From Balneolaceae bacterium (lineage in GTDB: Bacteria > Bacteroidota > Rhodothermia > Balneolales > Balneolaceae): a stretch of 36,315 bases of DNA. The translations under genes and the position numbers were made by a program. The notes below the pieces were generated by a model. That model was given only the letters and a program-made list of their open reading frames with translations, did not search any database and was not told the DNA's origin. The DNA lies in NCBI GenBank assembly GCA_007127745.1, contig SKYV01000035.1, positions 1-36,315 on the forward strand, given 5' to 3'. Of the stretch, positions 1 through 7,013 are shown one piece after another (within the stretch, counting starts at the first letter, position 1; each line of letters begins with the position of its first letter).

Positions 1-105
1 CTGCATCCCGAAAACATGTTACAAGAAGGACAAAAATATATACTGGCCGGAGCCGTTTGGCTTGGGAAAACCCGGTTGATCGACAACTTTTTGATTGAAT
101 TATAA
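1..105 (+). CDS. panC: pantothenate synthetase, C-terminal end (partial)
   Basis: The window opens inside this gene; only the last 34 codons and the TAA stop are present. The readable tail contains VWLGKTRLIDN, matching the conserved C-terminal GKTRLIDN segment of pantothenate synthetase, which joins pantoate and beta-alanine using ATP in the cytoplasm. The next gene, 12 bases downstream on the same strand, is panD, which makes the beta-alanine substrate, so a panC-panD operon is the natural reading. The family assignment rests on a short tail plus this context; the catalytic HIGH-type region lies outside the window. Confidence 0.85.
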   Translation: MHPENMLQEGQKYILAGAVWLGKTRLIDNFLIEL

Positions 106-117
106 GCTTACTTACAC

Positions 118-534
118 ATGAAACTATCAATGTTCAAATCCAAATTGCATCAGATGAAGGTGACCGAAGCCAATCTGATGTATGAAGGCAGTATCACCAT
201 CGATGAGGAACTTCTCGAAATGGCCAATATTCTGCCCTACGAGAAGGTTTCTGTGGTCAATATTACGAACGGCTCACGCCTCGAAACCTATACCATTCCC
301 GGAAAAAGGGGAAGCCGGGTCTGCTGTATGAACGGAGCGGCTGCACGACTTACCCAGGTTGACGACCGCATTATCGTGATTTCCTACGCAGAGATGGAGC
401 CTGAAGAGGCAAAAGCCCACAAGCCAACTGTGGTTGTGGTTGATGAAAACAACGATCCCAAATCTATTTTGGAACAATCTGTGGCCGGACAAACTTTTAA
501 CCTGAAAAACGGAATCAAAGAGTCCGCCGATTAA
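118..534 (+). CDS. panD: aspartate 1-decarboxylase (pyruvoyl enzyme)
   Basis: PanD converts L-aspartate to beta-alanine for pantothenate and coenzyme A synthesis. The 138-residue protein carries the self-cleavage site Gly24-Ser25 (YEGSIT); in this family Ser25 becomes the catalytic pyruvoyl group. Lys9, Arg54, Thr57 and Tyr58, which line the active site in known PanD proteins, are at the expected positions, and the NGAAARL motif follows near residue 72. It is slightly longer than the usual 115-130 residues because of an acidic, lysine-poor C-terminal extension. The ATG at 118 puts Ser25 at the canonical number, which supports this start. It lies 12 bases after panC and ends at a two-way terminator. 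Confidence 0.96.
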   Translation: MKLSMFKSKLHQMKVTEANLMYEGSITIDEELLEMANILPYEKVSVVNITNGSRLETYTIPGKRGSRVCCMNGAAARLTQVDDRIIVISYAEMEPEEAKAHKPTVVVVDENNDPKSILEQSVAGQTFNLKNGIKESAD

Positions 535-568
535 ATAAAGCCGTTTTCCGCAGTTACCGACAGATATT

Positions 569-603
569 AAAAAGCCCTCAGCAGATTTTGTTGAGGGCTT
601 TTT
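569..603. terminator. bidirectional Rho-independent terminator
   Basis: A perfect 12-bp stem (AAAAAGCCCTCA paired with TGAGGGCTTTTT) encloses an 11-base loop. A run of five T follows the stem on both strands. It sits between the convergent panD and M20 peptidase genes and can end transcription of both. Confidence 0.9.
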
Positions 604-624
604 AGTTTCAACTTCCCGCCACAA

Positions 625-1998
625 TTAATCTGCAAACTCCGGCAAAATTTCGAAAAACCGTGCCGAGGTTTTAATACCGCGGTGAAAATCCTTCAGCGAG
701 AAGCTCTCATTGGGTGAATGGAGGGCGTCTTTGGTCAAACCAAAACCCATCAAAATAGAGTTGACCCCGAGCACTTTTTTAAAATCGGCCACAATCGGGA
801 TGGAGCCCCCTTCGCGTGAAAAGAGTACTTCTTTATCGTAAATATCTCCAAACGCTTTTGCAGCGGCTTTCAGGCCGTAGTAATCCAGGTCAATCACAAC
901 CGGATGGCCTCCGTGATGCGCCACAACGTCAACTTTCACGGTTTCGGGTGCCAGTTTCTGGATCTGTTTCGTAAACAGTTCTGCAATTTTATCCGGGTCC
1001 TGATCGGGAACCAGCCGCATGCTCACTTTGGCACCTGCCTTTGCAGGCAGCACGGTTTTAGCACCTTCGCCCTGGTAGCCACTCCACATGCCGTTCACAT
1101 CGAGAGACGGCCGTGCAGATGCCCTCTCAAGTGTGCTGTATCCTTTTTCTCCGTGCACTTCTTTCAGGTCGAGGCTTTTCTTGTACTTCTCTTCATCAAA
1201 CGGCAGTGCCTTGTAAGCTTCCCTCATTTCAGAAGTGAGTGGCTCCACATTATCATAAAACCCGTCGATCTGAACAACTCCATCTTCATTTTTCAGTTTC
1301 GAAATCATCTCGCAGAGTACATTGGCCGGGTTTTCCACCGCACCACCATAGAGTCCGGAATGCAGATCACGATTTGGTCCGGTTACGTGAACTTCCATGT
1401 ACGCCAGTCCGCGAAGTCCGTATGTGATGGAAGGCTGATCTTCCCCAAACATGGCCGTGTCTGAAATCAGCACCATATCGCATGCAAGCAGATCCTTATT
1501 TTCCTTGATGAATGGAATCAAGTTGGGTGAACCAATCTCTTCTTCGCCTTCAAGAATAAACTTCACGTTTACCGGCAATTGCGTCCCCGTTTTCAGATAA
1601 GACTGTACTGATTTAATGTGTGTGAACGATTGGCCTTTATCATCACTTGCTCCGCGGGCATAAACACGGCCGTCAATGACTGTGGGATTAAACGGAGGTG
1701 TTTTCCAAAGCTCATCCGGATCGGAGGGCTGCACATCGTAGTGGCCATATATCAAAACCGTGGGCTTGTCATCATGCGGAAGTTTTTTTGCCGTGATGAT
1801 TGGATGTCCCTTGGTTTCGTGAAGGGTGACGTTATCCAGCCCGATCTCTTTCAGTTGGTTGATTAAAAAAGAAGCTGCTTTTTTCACATCTCCTTTGTGT
1901 TTGGTGTCGGTGCTGACACTTGGTATCCGAAGCAGGTCAAATAGTTCATTTTCGAATGTCTTGATATTGTCGTCGATATATTTTTGTACGTTGCTCAT
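625..1998 (-). CDS. M20 family metallopeptidase (CNDP/DUG1-like dipeptidase)
   Basis: A 457-residue cytosolic two-zinc peptidase of the M20 family, closest in layout to carnosinase-type and DUG1 dipeptidases. Expected metal ligands are visible: His86 in GHYDVQP, bridging Asp119 in ARGASDDKG, Glu154 in EGEEEIGS with Glu153 as general base, Asp180 in LISDT, and the late His in DALHSPNES. His213 in RDLHSG matches the dimer-domain histidine that reaches into the partner active site. There is no signal peptide. The length is normal for the family (about 450-475). It is a single gene, and it shares its terminator with panD. The exact dipeptide substrate cannot be read from the sequence; an amino-acylase or succinyl-diaminopimelate role is less likely given the motif spacing. 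Confidence 0.9.
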   Translation of the reverse strand: MSNVQKYIDDNIKTFENELFDLLRIPSVSTDTKHKGDVKKAASFLINQLKEIGLDNVTLHETKGHPIITAKKLPHDDKPTVLIYGHYDVQPSDPDELWKTPPFNPTVIDGRVYARGASDDKGQSFTHIKSVQSYLKTGTQLPVNVKFILEGEEEIGSPNLIPFIKENKDLLACDMVLISDTAMFGEDQPSITYGLRGLAYMEVHVTGPNRDLHSGLYGGAVENPANVLCEMISKLKNEDGVVQIDGFYDNVEPLTSEMREAYKALPFDEEKYKKSLDLKEVHGEKGYSTLERASARPSLDVNGMWSGYQGEGAKTVLPAKAGAKVSMRLVPDQDPDKIAELFTKQIQKLAPETVKVDVVAHHGGHPVVIDLDYYGLKAAAKAFGDIYDKEVLFSREGGSIPIVADFKKVLGVNSILMGFGLTKDALHSPNESFSLKDFHRGIKTSARFFEILPEFAD

Positions 1999-2325
1999 CT
2001 TTATTTATGTGGTCCAAAATTTTATTTTATCCATTTAAGATAGAGTATTGAAAAGTGAAAATCATTCTGCTGGATAATTTGAATATTGGATAGTATTGCA
2101 GTGATTTAATCCAACGAAGTTTTAAACGAATAGGACGTGATCAACGTACAACGATCGGTTTACTCAATGAAGTTTTATATGTAGTAGAGCCTGCCCGGCC
2201 CTTTTTTACTAAAAATGAATTTAATCTTTTATCAAGGATCAAATCACAGCTCTGTGGTTGGATATAAAGATCTCTGCTTTGTGTAGTTTATGAGTAACGG
2301 GCAAGCTGCCCGTTGTACATATAGC
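1999..2325. other. intergenic stretch with a small perfect hairpin
   Basis: These 327 bases separate the M20 peptidase start from the end of the second DUF1684 gene, both on the minus strand. An 8-bp perfect inverted repeat with a 3-base loop (AACGGGCA-AGC-TGCCCGTT, 2296-2314) lies just beyond the DUF1684 stop, but no T run follows it, so it is at best a weak terminator or a processing hairpin. No gene was recognised here. A plus-frame open stretch of about 50 codons near 2095-2265 has no start codon and no recognisable family. Confidence 0.4.
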
Positions 2326-3243
2326 CTAAATTCCCTCCCAATCTACCGGGCGTTTTTCTCCGGCGGTGATGGCCGCATCGATTCTGTTTTGAGGCGGGGG
2401 CAACTGGCAGGTGGTGTGCACATTAAATGCACAGGGTGGATTGTAGGCTTTGTTAAAATCGATGATGGTCTTTCCGTTTTCATCGGGAAAGGGAATAATC
2501 ATATACCGCCCGGCATGGTAGGTTTCGGTACGGTTGGTTTCATCCGAAAAAATGATGAACAGGCCGGAAGATGCCTCGAAAGCGATAAGTGAGAAGATCT
2601 CTCCATCAATCTCGAACTCCACATTTCCCGGAGAATACCGTTCAACCCGCTCTCCAATCACATTATCTACGGTCATGGTTGTACTGTCCGTATGAGGGAT
2701 AAATCGCGCTTTAAGGTGCCAGTTTTCATCCAGGGGATAGGCCGGGAAACCTTCAAATGCATCGGCTTTGGGATTGTCTTTGTTGTAAAGACGGATTCCG
2801 TGCCGGTCGCCGCGGGTGTCGATGAACCACTCCAGGTCGTCATGTTCTACTCTCGGTCGGTTTTCACCATCATACAGAATCATTTCGGTTACCGCTTCAC
2901 CTTCATGGGTAATCTTCACACCGTTCGCCACCTTCATCGTGATAATCCCATCTTCAAGGATTACTACCCCGGCATGTTCGGGAATGGTGCCTTCCGGCAA
3001 ACGTAAATCCTGATCGTCACCACTGCCAAATCGATTTTCACCTTCCTCCAGCCAGTAAATTCCGTCCAGCCTGAGCCAGTTTGTGGGACCTTTCAGCACA
3101 TCAATCCGGTACTCTTTCCACTCATTAATCGTCTCTTCATAGTTCTCCGGCACGGGTGCTTGTCCAAGATCACCGTTACTGCAGCCCGTTATCAAACAGG
3201 TCATAATTATTGGCAACAGTGTGATATTCTGAAAATATTTCAT
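2326..3243 (-). CDS. DUF1684 lipoprotein, second (downstream) copy
   Basis: A 305-residue predicted lipoprotein: a hydrophobic signal is followed by the lipobox LITGC at residues 17-21. The body matches the DUF1684 family. It has an early GPTNWLRLDGIYWLEEG segment and the diagnostic tail IDFNKAYNPPCAFNV, then CQLPPPQNR and ITAGEKRP at the C-terminus. The biochemical role of the family is not established. The start was set at 3243 because it leaves a clean lipoprotein signal and a purine-rich AAAGGG just upstream; an ATG six codons earlier (3261) is possible, and longer in-frame extensions would run into the neighbouring gene. It lies 22 bases after a paralogue with the same layout, so this is a tandem duplication, probably one operon. 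Confidence 0.85.
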   Translation of the reverse strand: MKYFQNITLLPIIMTCLITGCSNGDLGQAPVPENYEETINEWKEYRIDVLKGPTNWLRLDGIYWLEEGENRFGSGDDQDLRLPEGTIPEHAGVVILEDGIITMKVANGVKITHEGEAVTEMILYDGENRPRVEHDDLEWFIDTRGDRHGIRLYNKDNPKADAFEGFPAYPLDENWHLKARFIPHTDSTTMTVDNVIGERVERYSPGNVEFEIDGEIFSLIAFEASSGLFIIFSDETNRTETYHAGRYMIIPFPDENGKTIIDFNKAYNPPCAFNVHTTCQLPPPQNRIDAAITAGEKRPVDWEGI

Positions 3244-3265
3244 GCACCCTTTTACATTCATTTTA

Positions 3266-4198
3266 TTACAATCCTTCCCATTCAACAGGGCGTTTTTCTC
3301 CGGCGGTGATGGCTGTTTCAAGCCGGTTTTGAGGCGGTGGAAGCTGGCAAGTGGTAAATACATTAAATGCACAGGGCGGATTATATGCTTTATTAAAATC
3401 AATTTCGGTAACCTCTCTTCCCTCTTCGGGATAGTCGATGTACATGTAGCGCCCGGCCTGGTAAGTTTCAGTCCGGTTGGTTTCATCTCCCAGGATTATG
3501 AACAACCGCTCTCCGCCTTCAAGTGCATCCAATGTGAAGGTTTCTCCGTTGATAGTGAATTCAAGCACGCCGGGAGACCGGGCATCAACTTGCTGCCCAA
3601 GTACGTTCACGATGGAGATGGTGGTTTCTTCGGGGTTGGAAATAAACCGCGCCTTTCGGTTCCACTCAGGATCTACGGGATACGCCGGGAAACCATCAAA
3701 ATTGTCGGCTTTTTCATTCTCTTTGTTGTAGAGGCGGATGGCGGTGATATCATCCCGGATAATCACAAACCATTCCAGTGATCTATACTCTGCTCTCGGT
3801 GTTTCATCCCCGTCATAAAGAACCATTTCATCCACCGGTTCCCCATCATGCGAAATTTCCACATCGTTTGCCACCCTCATCATCACCCGACCGTCTTCAT
3901 AAAGAAACGTACCTGCGTTTTCCGGAATGGTCCCTTCCGGAAAACGGATGTCACGGTCAGTCCCGCTTCCGAATGTGTTTTCACCTTCATCCAGAATAAA
4001 CATGCCGCTAAGACGCAGCCATCCGGTTGGAGCTTTCAGGCTTTCCACACGGTTCTGTTTCCACTCTTCGATCTGCGCGGAGTAATTTTCGAGAACTTCA
4101 GCCGGCCCCAGATCCGATTGACCGCAGGCCGGAAACAGCAATAACAAAATGATGATGTAAAATGAATACAATCGCATGGAAACAGGTTTTATTTTCAT
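3266..4198 (-). CDS. DUF1684 lipoprotein, first (upstream) copy
   Basis: A 310-residue paralogue of the next gene downstream. It begins with a hydrophobic segment ending in the lipobox LFPAC and has the same DUF1684 signatures: APTGWLRLSGMFILDEGENTFGSG near the N-terminus, then IDFNKAYNPPCAFNV, CQLPPPQNR and ITAGEKRP at the end. The two copies share many long identical blocks but differ clearly across the middle, so the duplication is not recent. Start choices are ATG 4198 (used here) and ATG 4177, seven codons later; both keep the lipobox and neither has a strong ribosome binding site. Function is unknown; the protein is expected to be attached to a membrane facing the periplasm. Confidence 0.85.
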   Translation of the reverse strand: MKIKPVSMRLYSFYIIILLLLFPACGQSDLGPAEVLENYSAQIEEWKQNRVESLKAPTGWLRLSGMFILDEGENTFGSGTDRDIRFPEGTIPENAGTFLYEDGRVMMRVANDVEISHDGEPVDEMVLYDGDETPRAEYRSLEWFVIIRDDITAIRLYNKENEKADNFDGFPAYPVDPEWNRKARFISNPEETTISIVNVLGQQVDARSPGVLEFTINGETFTLDALEGGERLFIILGDETNRTETYQAGRYMYIDYPEEGREVTEIDFNKAYNPPCAFNVFTTCQLPPPQNRLETAITAGEKRPVEWEGL

Positions 4199-4290
4199 TG
4201 CCCTAAAGTAACTGATTTTGTTATTAAAAATTATCCCGAAAGCATTACAAGTCATCACCTGCTTTTCCACATGAAAAGCAGAATGGCGAT

Positions 4291-4422
4291 AGTTTAAAAA
4301 GGACGTCATCCAGCACCTGATGCGGGATCTCCTTTCTTTGATTATAGCAGAAGATGCCGGATCGGAGTCTGGCATGACACGGTACGATGAAGAAGAATCT
4401 TATTGGGTGTCCTTTTTAAACT
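4291..4422. repeat. MITE-like palindromic element with perfect 14-bp terminal inverted repeats
   Basis: The ends are AGTTTAAAAAGGAC (4291-4304) and its exact reverse complement (4409-4422). Inside, a second imperfect inverted repeat starts with GTCATCC at 4305 and is mirrored by GGCATGAC ending near 4378; both arms contain a GGATCT/AGATGCC-like block. The inner sequence resembles the REP/palindromic repeats often found between bacterial genes. There is no convincing open reading frame inside. It lies between the start of the DUF1684 pair and the end of the carbamoyltransferase operon, where it could also affect transcription or message stability. Confidence 0.65.
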
Positions 4423-4459
4423 GTCCTAAAGAATGCCTTGTAAATAGTGAGAACGAGAT

Positions 4460-4816
4460 TTACCACGGTTTTTCAAGGCTTTCTTTGTCCGGTTCCATTT
4501 CATCGGCAACCCAGTAGGTATCATAACCGGATTTAAGCATGAGAGGATCTTTATTGATCAGCCTCGAAATGAGTGCCAGCGGAAACAGAATCAGATAAAA
4601 AATGAGTGTGAGCAAAATCGTCGGTATAATGTAGCTGAGAATTTTTGCCAGCCCCATCCAGAGTTTGTCAATTATCTGGCTGATGCGTTCCGAAATTCCA
4701 AGAATCCCCACTGCAAGTGCAATGTAGAGAAAAACCGCGATTGAGGTGAAAAGGTAAATCAACAAAAAACCCATGCTGATAACCAGAACCGTGGATTTTG
4801 GATTGGTTTTTTTCAT
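4460..4816 (-). CDS. SxtJ-like membrane protein
   Basis: A 118-residue protein with two or three hydrophobic segments (about residues 10-40 and 58-85), then the signature LISRLINKDPLMLK followed by a YDTYWV segment. This fits the SxtJ family of small membrane proteins, which are commonly coded next to NodU/CmcH-type carbamoyltransferases. It starts 3 bases after the DUF5989 gene and is the last gene of a minus-strand trio with the carbamoyltransferase. The molecular role of the family is not established; co-occurrence suggests it helps place or serve the carbamoyltransferase at the membrane. The family call rests on the C-terminal motif and gene order. Confidence 0.65.
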   Translation of the reverse strand: MKKTNPKSTVLVISMGFLLIYLFTSIAVFLYIALAVGILGISERISQIIDKLWMGLAKILSYIIPTILLTLIFYLILFPLALISRLINKDPLMLKSGYDTYWVADEMEPDKESLEKPW

Positions 4817-4819
4817 GGA

Positions 4820-4969
4820 TCAGAACAAGGTGTAAATAAACGGGGCAAGCGAACTACCGCCGCCGATTACAATGAGTACGCCCAGCAGCAGCAAAACGAT
4901 AATCAGCGGAGCGAGCAAAAACTTTTTCCGCTCACTGATAAAAAACAGGATGTCTTTCAGGGTTTCCAT
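4820..4969 (-). CDS. DUF5989 family small membrane protein
   Basis: This 49-codon gene reads METLKDILFFISERKKF, then a single strongly hydrophobic helix (about residues 18-38), and ends in SLAPFIYTLF. The short length, the basic RKK just before the helix and the terminal APFIYTLF are typical of DUF5989, a family found almost always between a carbamoyltransferase gene and an SxtJ gene. It sits in exactly that place here, 60 bases after the carbamoyltransferase and 3 bases before the SxtJ-like gene. Function is unknown; a single-pass inner-membrane protein is predicted. Confidence 0.85.
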   Translation of the reverse strand: METLKDILFFISERKKFLLAPLIIVLLLLGVLIVIGGGSSLAPFIYTLF

Positions 4970-5029
4970 GTGTCAATATTCTGTCTTAATCATAAAATAC
5001 ATCAAACCGCCTTAATTTCTGAATGCCTT

Positions 5030-6901
5030 TTAATCCGGTTTGAACTCTTTTTTCCACTTTTCGGGATTGTCGCGGCCGGGCTGATCGGTTTTTTTCAGAA
5101 AAAAATTTTCTATCACCAGGTAATCCATCTCCGTTTTCATGAAACAGGCATAGGCATCGCCCGGGGTGCAGACAATCGGTTCGCCCCTCACATTAAAACT
5201 GGTGTTCACCAGCACGCTGCAACCTGTTTTCTCTTTGAACGCCCGGAGAAGTTTCCAGTAATCGGGATTGGTTTCTCTATTTACGGTTTGCACCCGGGCT
5301 GAATAATCGAGGTGGGTCACGGCGGGGATATCACTTCGCCGGTGGTAGAGCTTTTCATACAAATTCAGATCGTGATAATTATCCGGCCGCGGTTTTCTTC
5401 TCTCTTTTTGAACCCCCGCCACCAAAAGCATGTAAGGCGAGGGAACACCGAGATCGAAATATTCTTCAGTATTCTCCTCGATAACCGACGGAGCAAACGG
5501 CCGGAAGCTTTCGCGGTATTTAATTTTTGAGTTCAGCTTTTTCTGCATTGCAGCGTCACGGGCATCTGCCAAAATACTCCGGTTGCCAAGGGCCCGAGGG
5601 CCAAACTCCATCCTGCCGCGAAACCAGCCTACAACATGTCCACTGCTCAGCAATTCTGCACATTGCCTGCAAAGCCGGTCATAATCATCCACGTTTTGAT
5701 ACACCGCTTTCTTTTTTTTGAGCACCCGGATGATCTCCTTATCCGAAAACGAAGGACCCAGTTGAGCACCGTTCATCCTGTCAGAAGTGGTATCAGTTTC
5801 ACGGGGTTCATCAAAATAGATATGATGAGCCAGTTGAGCCGCTCCCAGGGCTCCGCCTGCATCTCCTGCTGCCGGCTGTATAAAAAGATTTTTGAAAAGT
5901 CCCGATTTCTGAATGTTACCGTTTGCCACACAATTCAGGGCAACACCTCCGGCCATACAGAGATTTTCCGAACCGGTTTCTCTTCTGGCTTCCTCCGCCA
6001 TTTTCATCACGATCTCTTCGGTTACGGCCTGAATGGCATAAGCCAGATTGCACTGTTGCTGACTGAATTTCTCTCCGGGTTCGTTTTTTGGAAATCCGAA
6101 CAGCGATTCCCACTTTTTTTCATTCACCATTTTCAGTCCGGTAGAATAGTTAAAATAATCCTGATTGAGGCGGATGGAAGCATCTTGTTTGATCTCAACA
6201 ATATGAGTTTTGATCGTTTCCCGGAATTTTTGTGTTTGTTTCGATTCGGGATTTCCATAGGGAGCCAGGCCCATCAGTTTGTACTCGCCGGAATTAACCC
6301 GGAAACCGAGATAGTAAGTAAAAGCCGAATAGAGCAGTCCAACAGAATGTGGAAAGCGTAGTTCTTTTATTTTTTTGATTCGGTTCCCCTGGCCGTGACA
6401 AATGGATGCCGTTGCCCATTCGCCAACTCCGTCTATCGTTAAAATAGCCGATTCCCGGAAAGGTGAAGGATAAAACGCACTGGCCGCATGAGAGAGGTGA
6501 TGTTCCGGAAAAAGCAATTTGAGATTTTTTCTTTTGTAGCTTTCAATTTCAGAAAGCCCGTCGCGGATCATCTTTTTCAGAAACATTTTTTCCCGAAGCC
6601 AAACCGGAATGGATACAATGAACTGGCGAAGTCCACGCGGTGCAAAAGCGTAATAGGTTTCCAGAAGGCGTTCGAATTTCAGAAGAGGCTTGTCATAAAA
6701 CACCACAGCATCCAGCTCGCCAATCTGAATGCCGGTTTCCTCAAGGCAGTAGCGAATCGCGTTCTCAGGAAATACGGCTGTATGCTTTTTTCGTGTAAAC
6801 CGCTCTTCCTGAGCGGCTGCTTCAATCCGTCCGCCAACAAGAATTGCCGCAGCAGAATCGTGGTAATAGGCCGATATCCCTAAAATGGTTTTCTCTTTCA
6901 C
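5030..6901 (-). CDS. NodU/CmcH-type O-carbamoyltransferase
   Basis: This 623-residue enzyme should transfer a carbamoyl group from carbamoyl phosphate, via carbamoyl-AMP, to a hydroxyl of an unknown acceptor. The N-terminal Kae1-like domain shows ISAYYHDSAAA (His14), EHHLSHAASAF (residues 133-143, metal-binding histidines), SGEYKLMGLAPYG (204-216), AGGVALNCVANG (317-328) and a GDAGGALGAA block near 346-355. The C-terminal domain shows GRMEFGPRALGNRS (429-442) and NTSFNVRGEPIVC (566-578). The length is typical for NodU, TobZ and CmcH. It is followed by DUF5989 and SxtJ-like genes, the conserved trio. No nodulation, antibiotic or saxitoxin genes are nearby, so the acceptor cannot be named; a cell-surface glycan or lipid is a guess. 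Confidence 0.92.
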   Translation of the reverse strand: MKEKTILGISAYYHDSAAAILVGGRIEAAAQEERFTRKKHTAVFPENAIRYCLEETGIQIGELDAVVFYDKPLLKFERLLETYYAFAPRGLRQFIVSIPVWLREKMFLKKMIRDGLSEIESYKRKNLKLLFPEHHLSHAASAFYPSPFRESAILTIDGVGEWATASICHGQGNRIKKIKELRFPHSVGLLYSAFTYYLGFRVNSGEYKLMGLAPYGNPESKQTQKFRETIKTHIVEIKQDASIRLNQDYFNYSTGLKMVNEKKWESLFGFPKNEPGEKFSQQQCNLAYAIQAVTEEIVMKMAEEARRETGSENLCMAGGVALNCVANGNIQKSGLFKNLFIQPAAGDAGGALGAAQLAHHIYFDEPRETDTTSDRMNGAQLGPSFSDKEIIRVLKKKKAVYQNVDDYDRLCRQCAELLSSGHVVGWFRGRMEFGPRALGNRSILADARDAAMQKKLNSKIKYRESFRPFAPSVIEENTEEYFDLGVPSPYMLLVAGVQKERRKPRPDNYHDLNLYEKLYHRRSDIPAVTHLDYSARVQTVNRETNPDYWKLLRAFKEKTGCSVLVNTSFNVRGEPIVCTPGDAYACFMKTEMDYLVIENFFLKKTDQPGRDNPEKWKKEFKPD

Positions 6902-7013
6902 GGAAATAGCAGTGTTTTAAAACCTCAAGTTACATCAAACTTTGCAGTTTTTTCAAAAACGATTCTCTGCTTTTTTTGAATTGGAGTATATACCGGCAGT
7001 TTTAGTAAAACCC

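Noticed and set aside
904-1464. A long antisense frame (186 codons) inside the M20 peptidase gene
   Set aside because: It mirrors a gene with complete metal-binding motifs; the antisense product has no family features.
3244-3486. A longer N-terminus for the second DUF1684 protein, starting inside the first copy
   Set aside because: The extension would precede a proper lipoprotein signal and overlap the upstream coding sequence; a signal peptide should be at the start.
4320-4517. A 65-codon plus frame inside and beyond the MITE-like element
   Set aside because: It is read from the palindromic repeat and into the antisense of the SxtJ-like gene; no start signals or family.
5636-6361. A 241-codon antisense frame inside the carbamoyltransferase gene
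   Set aside because: The opposite strand encodes a complete enzyme with all motifs; this frame is a by-product of its codon use.
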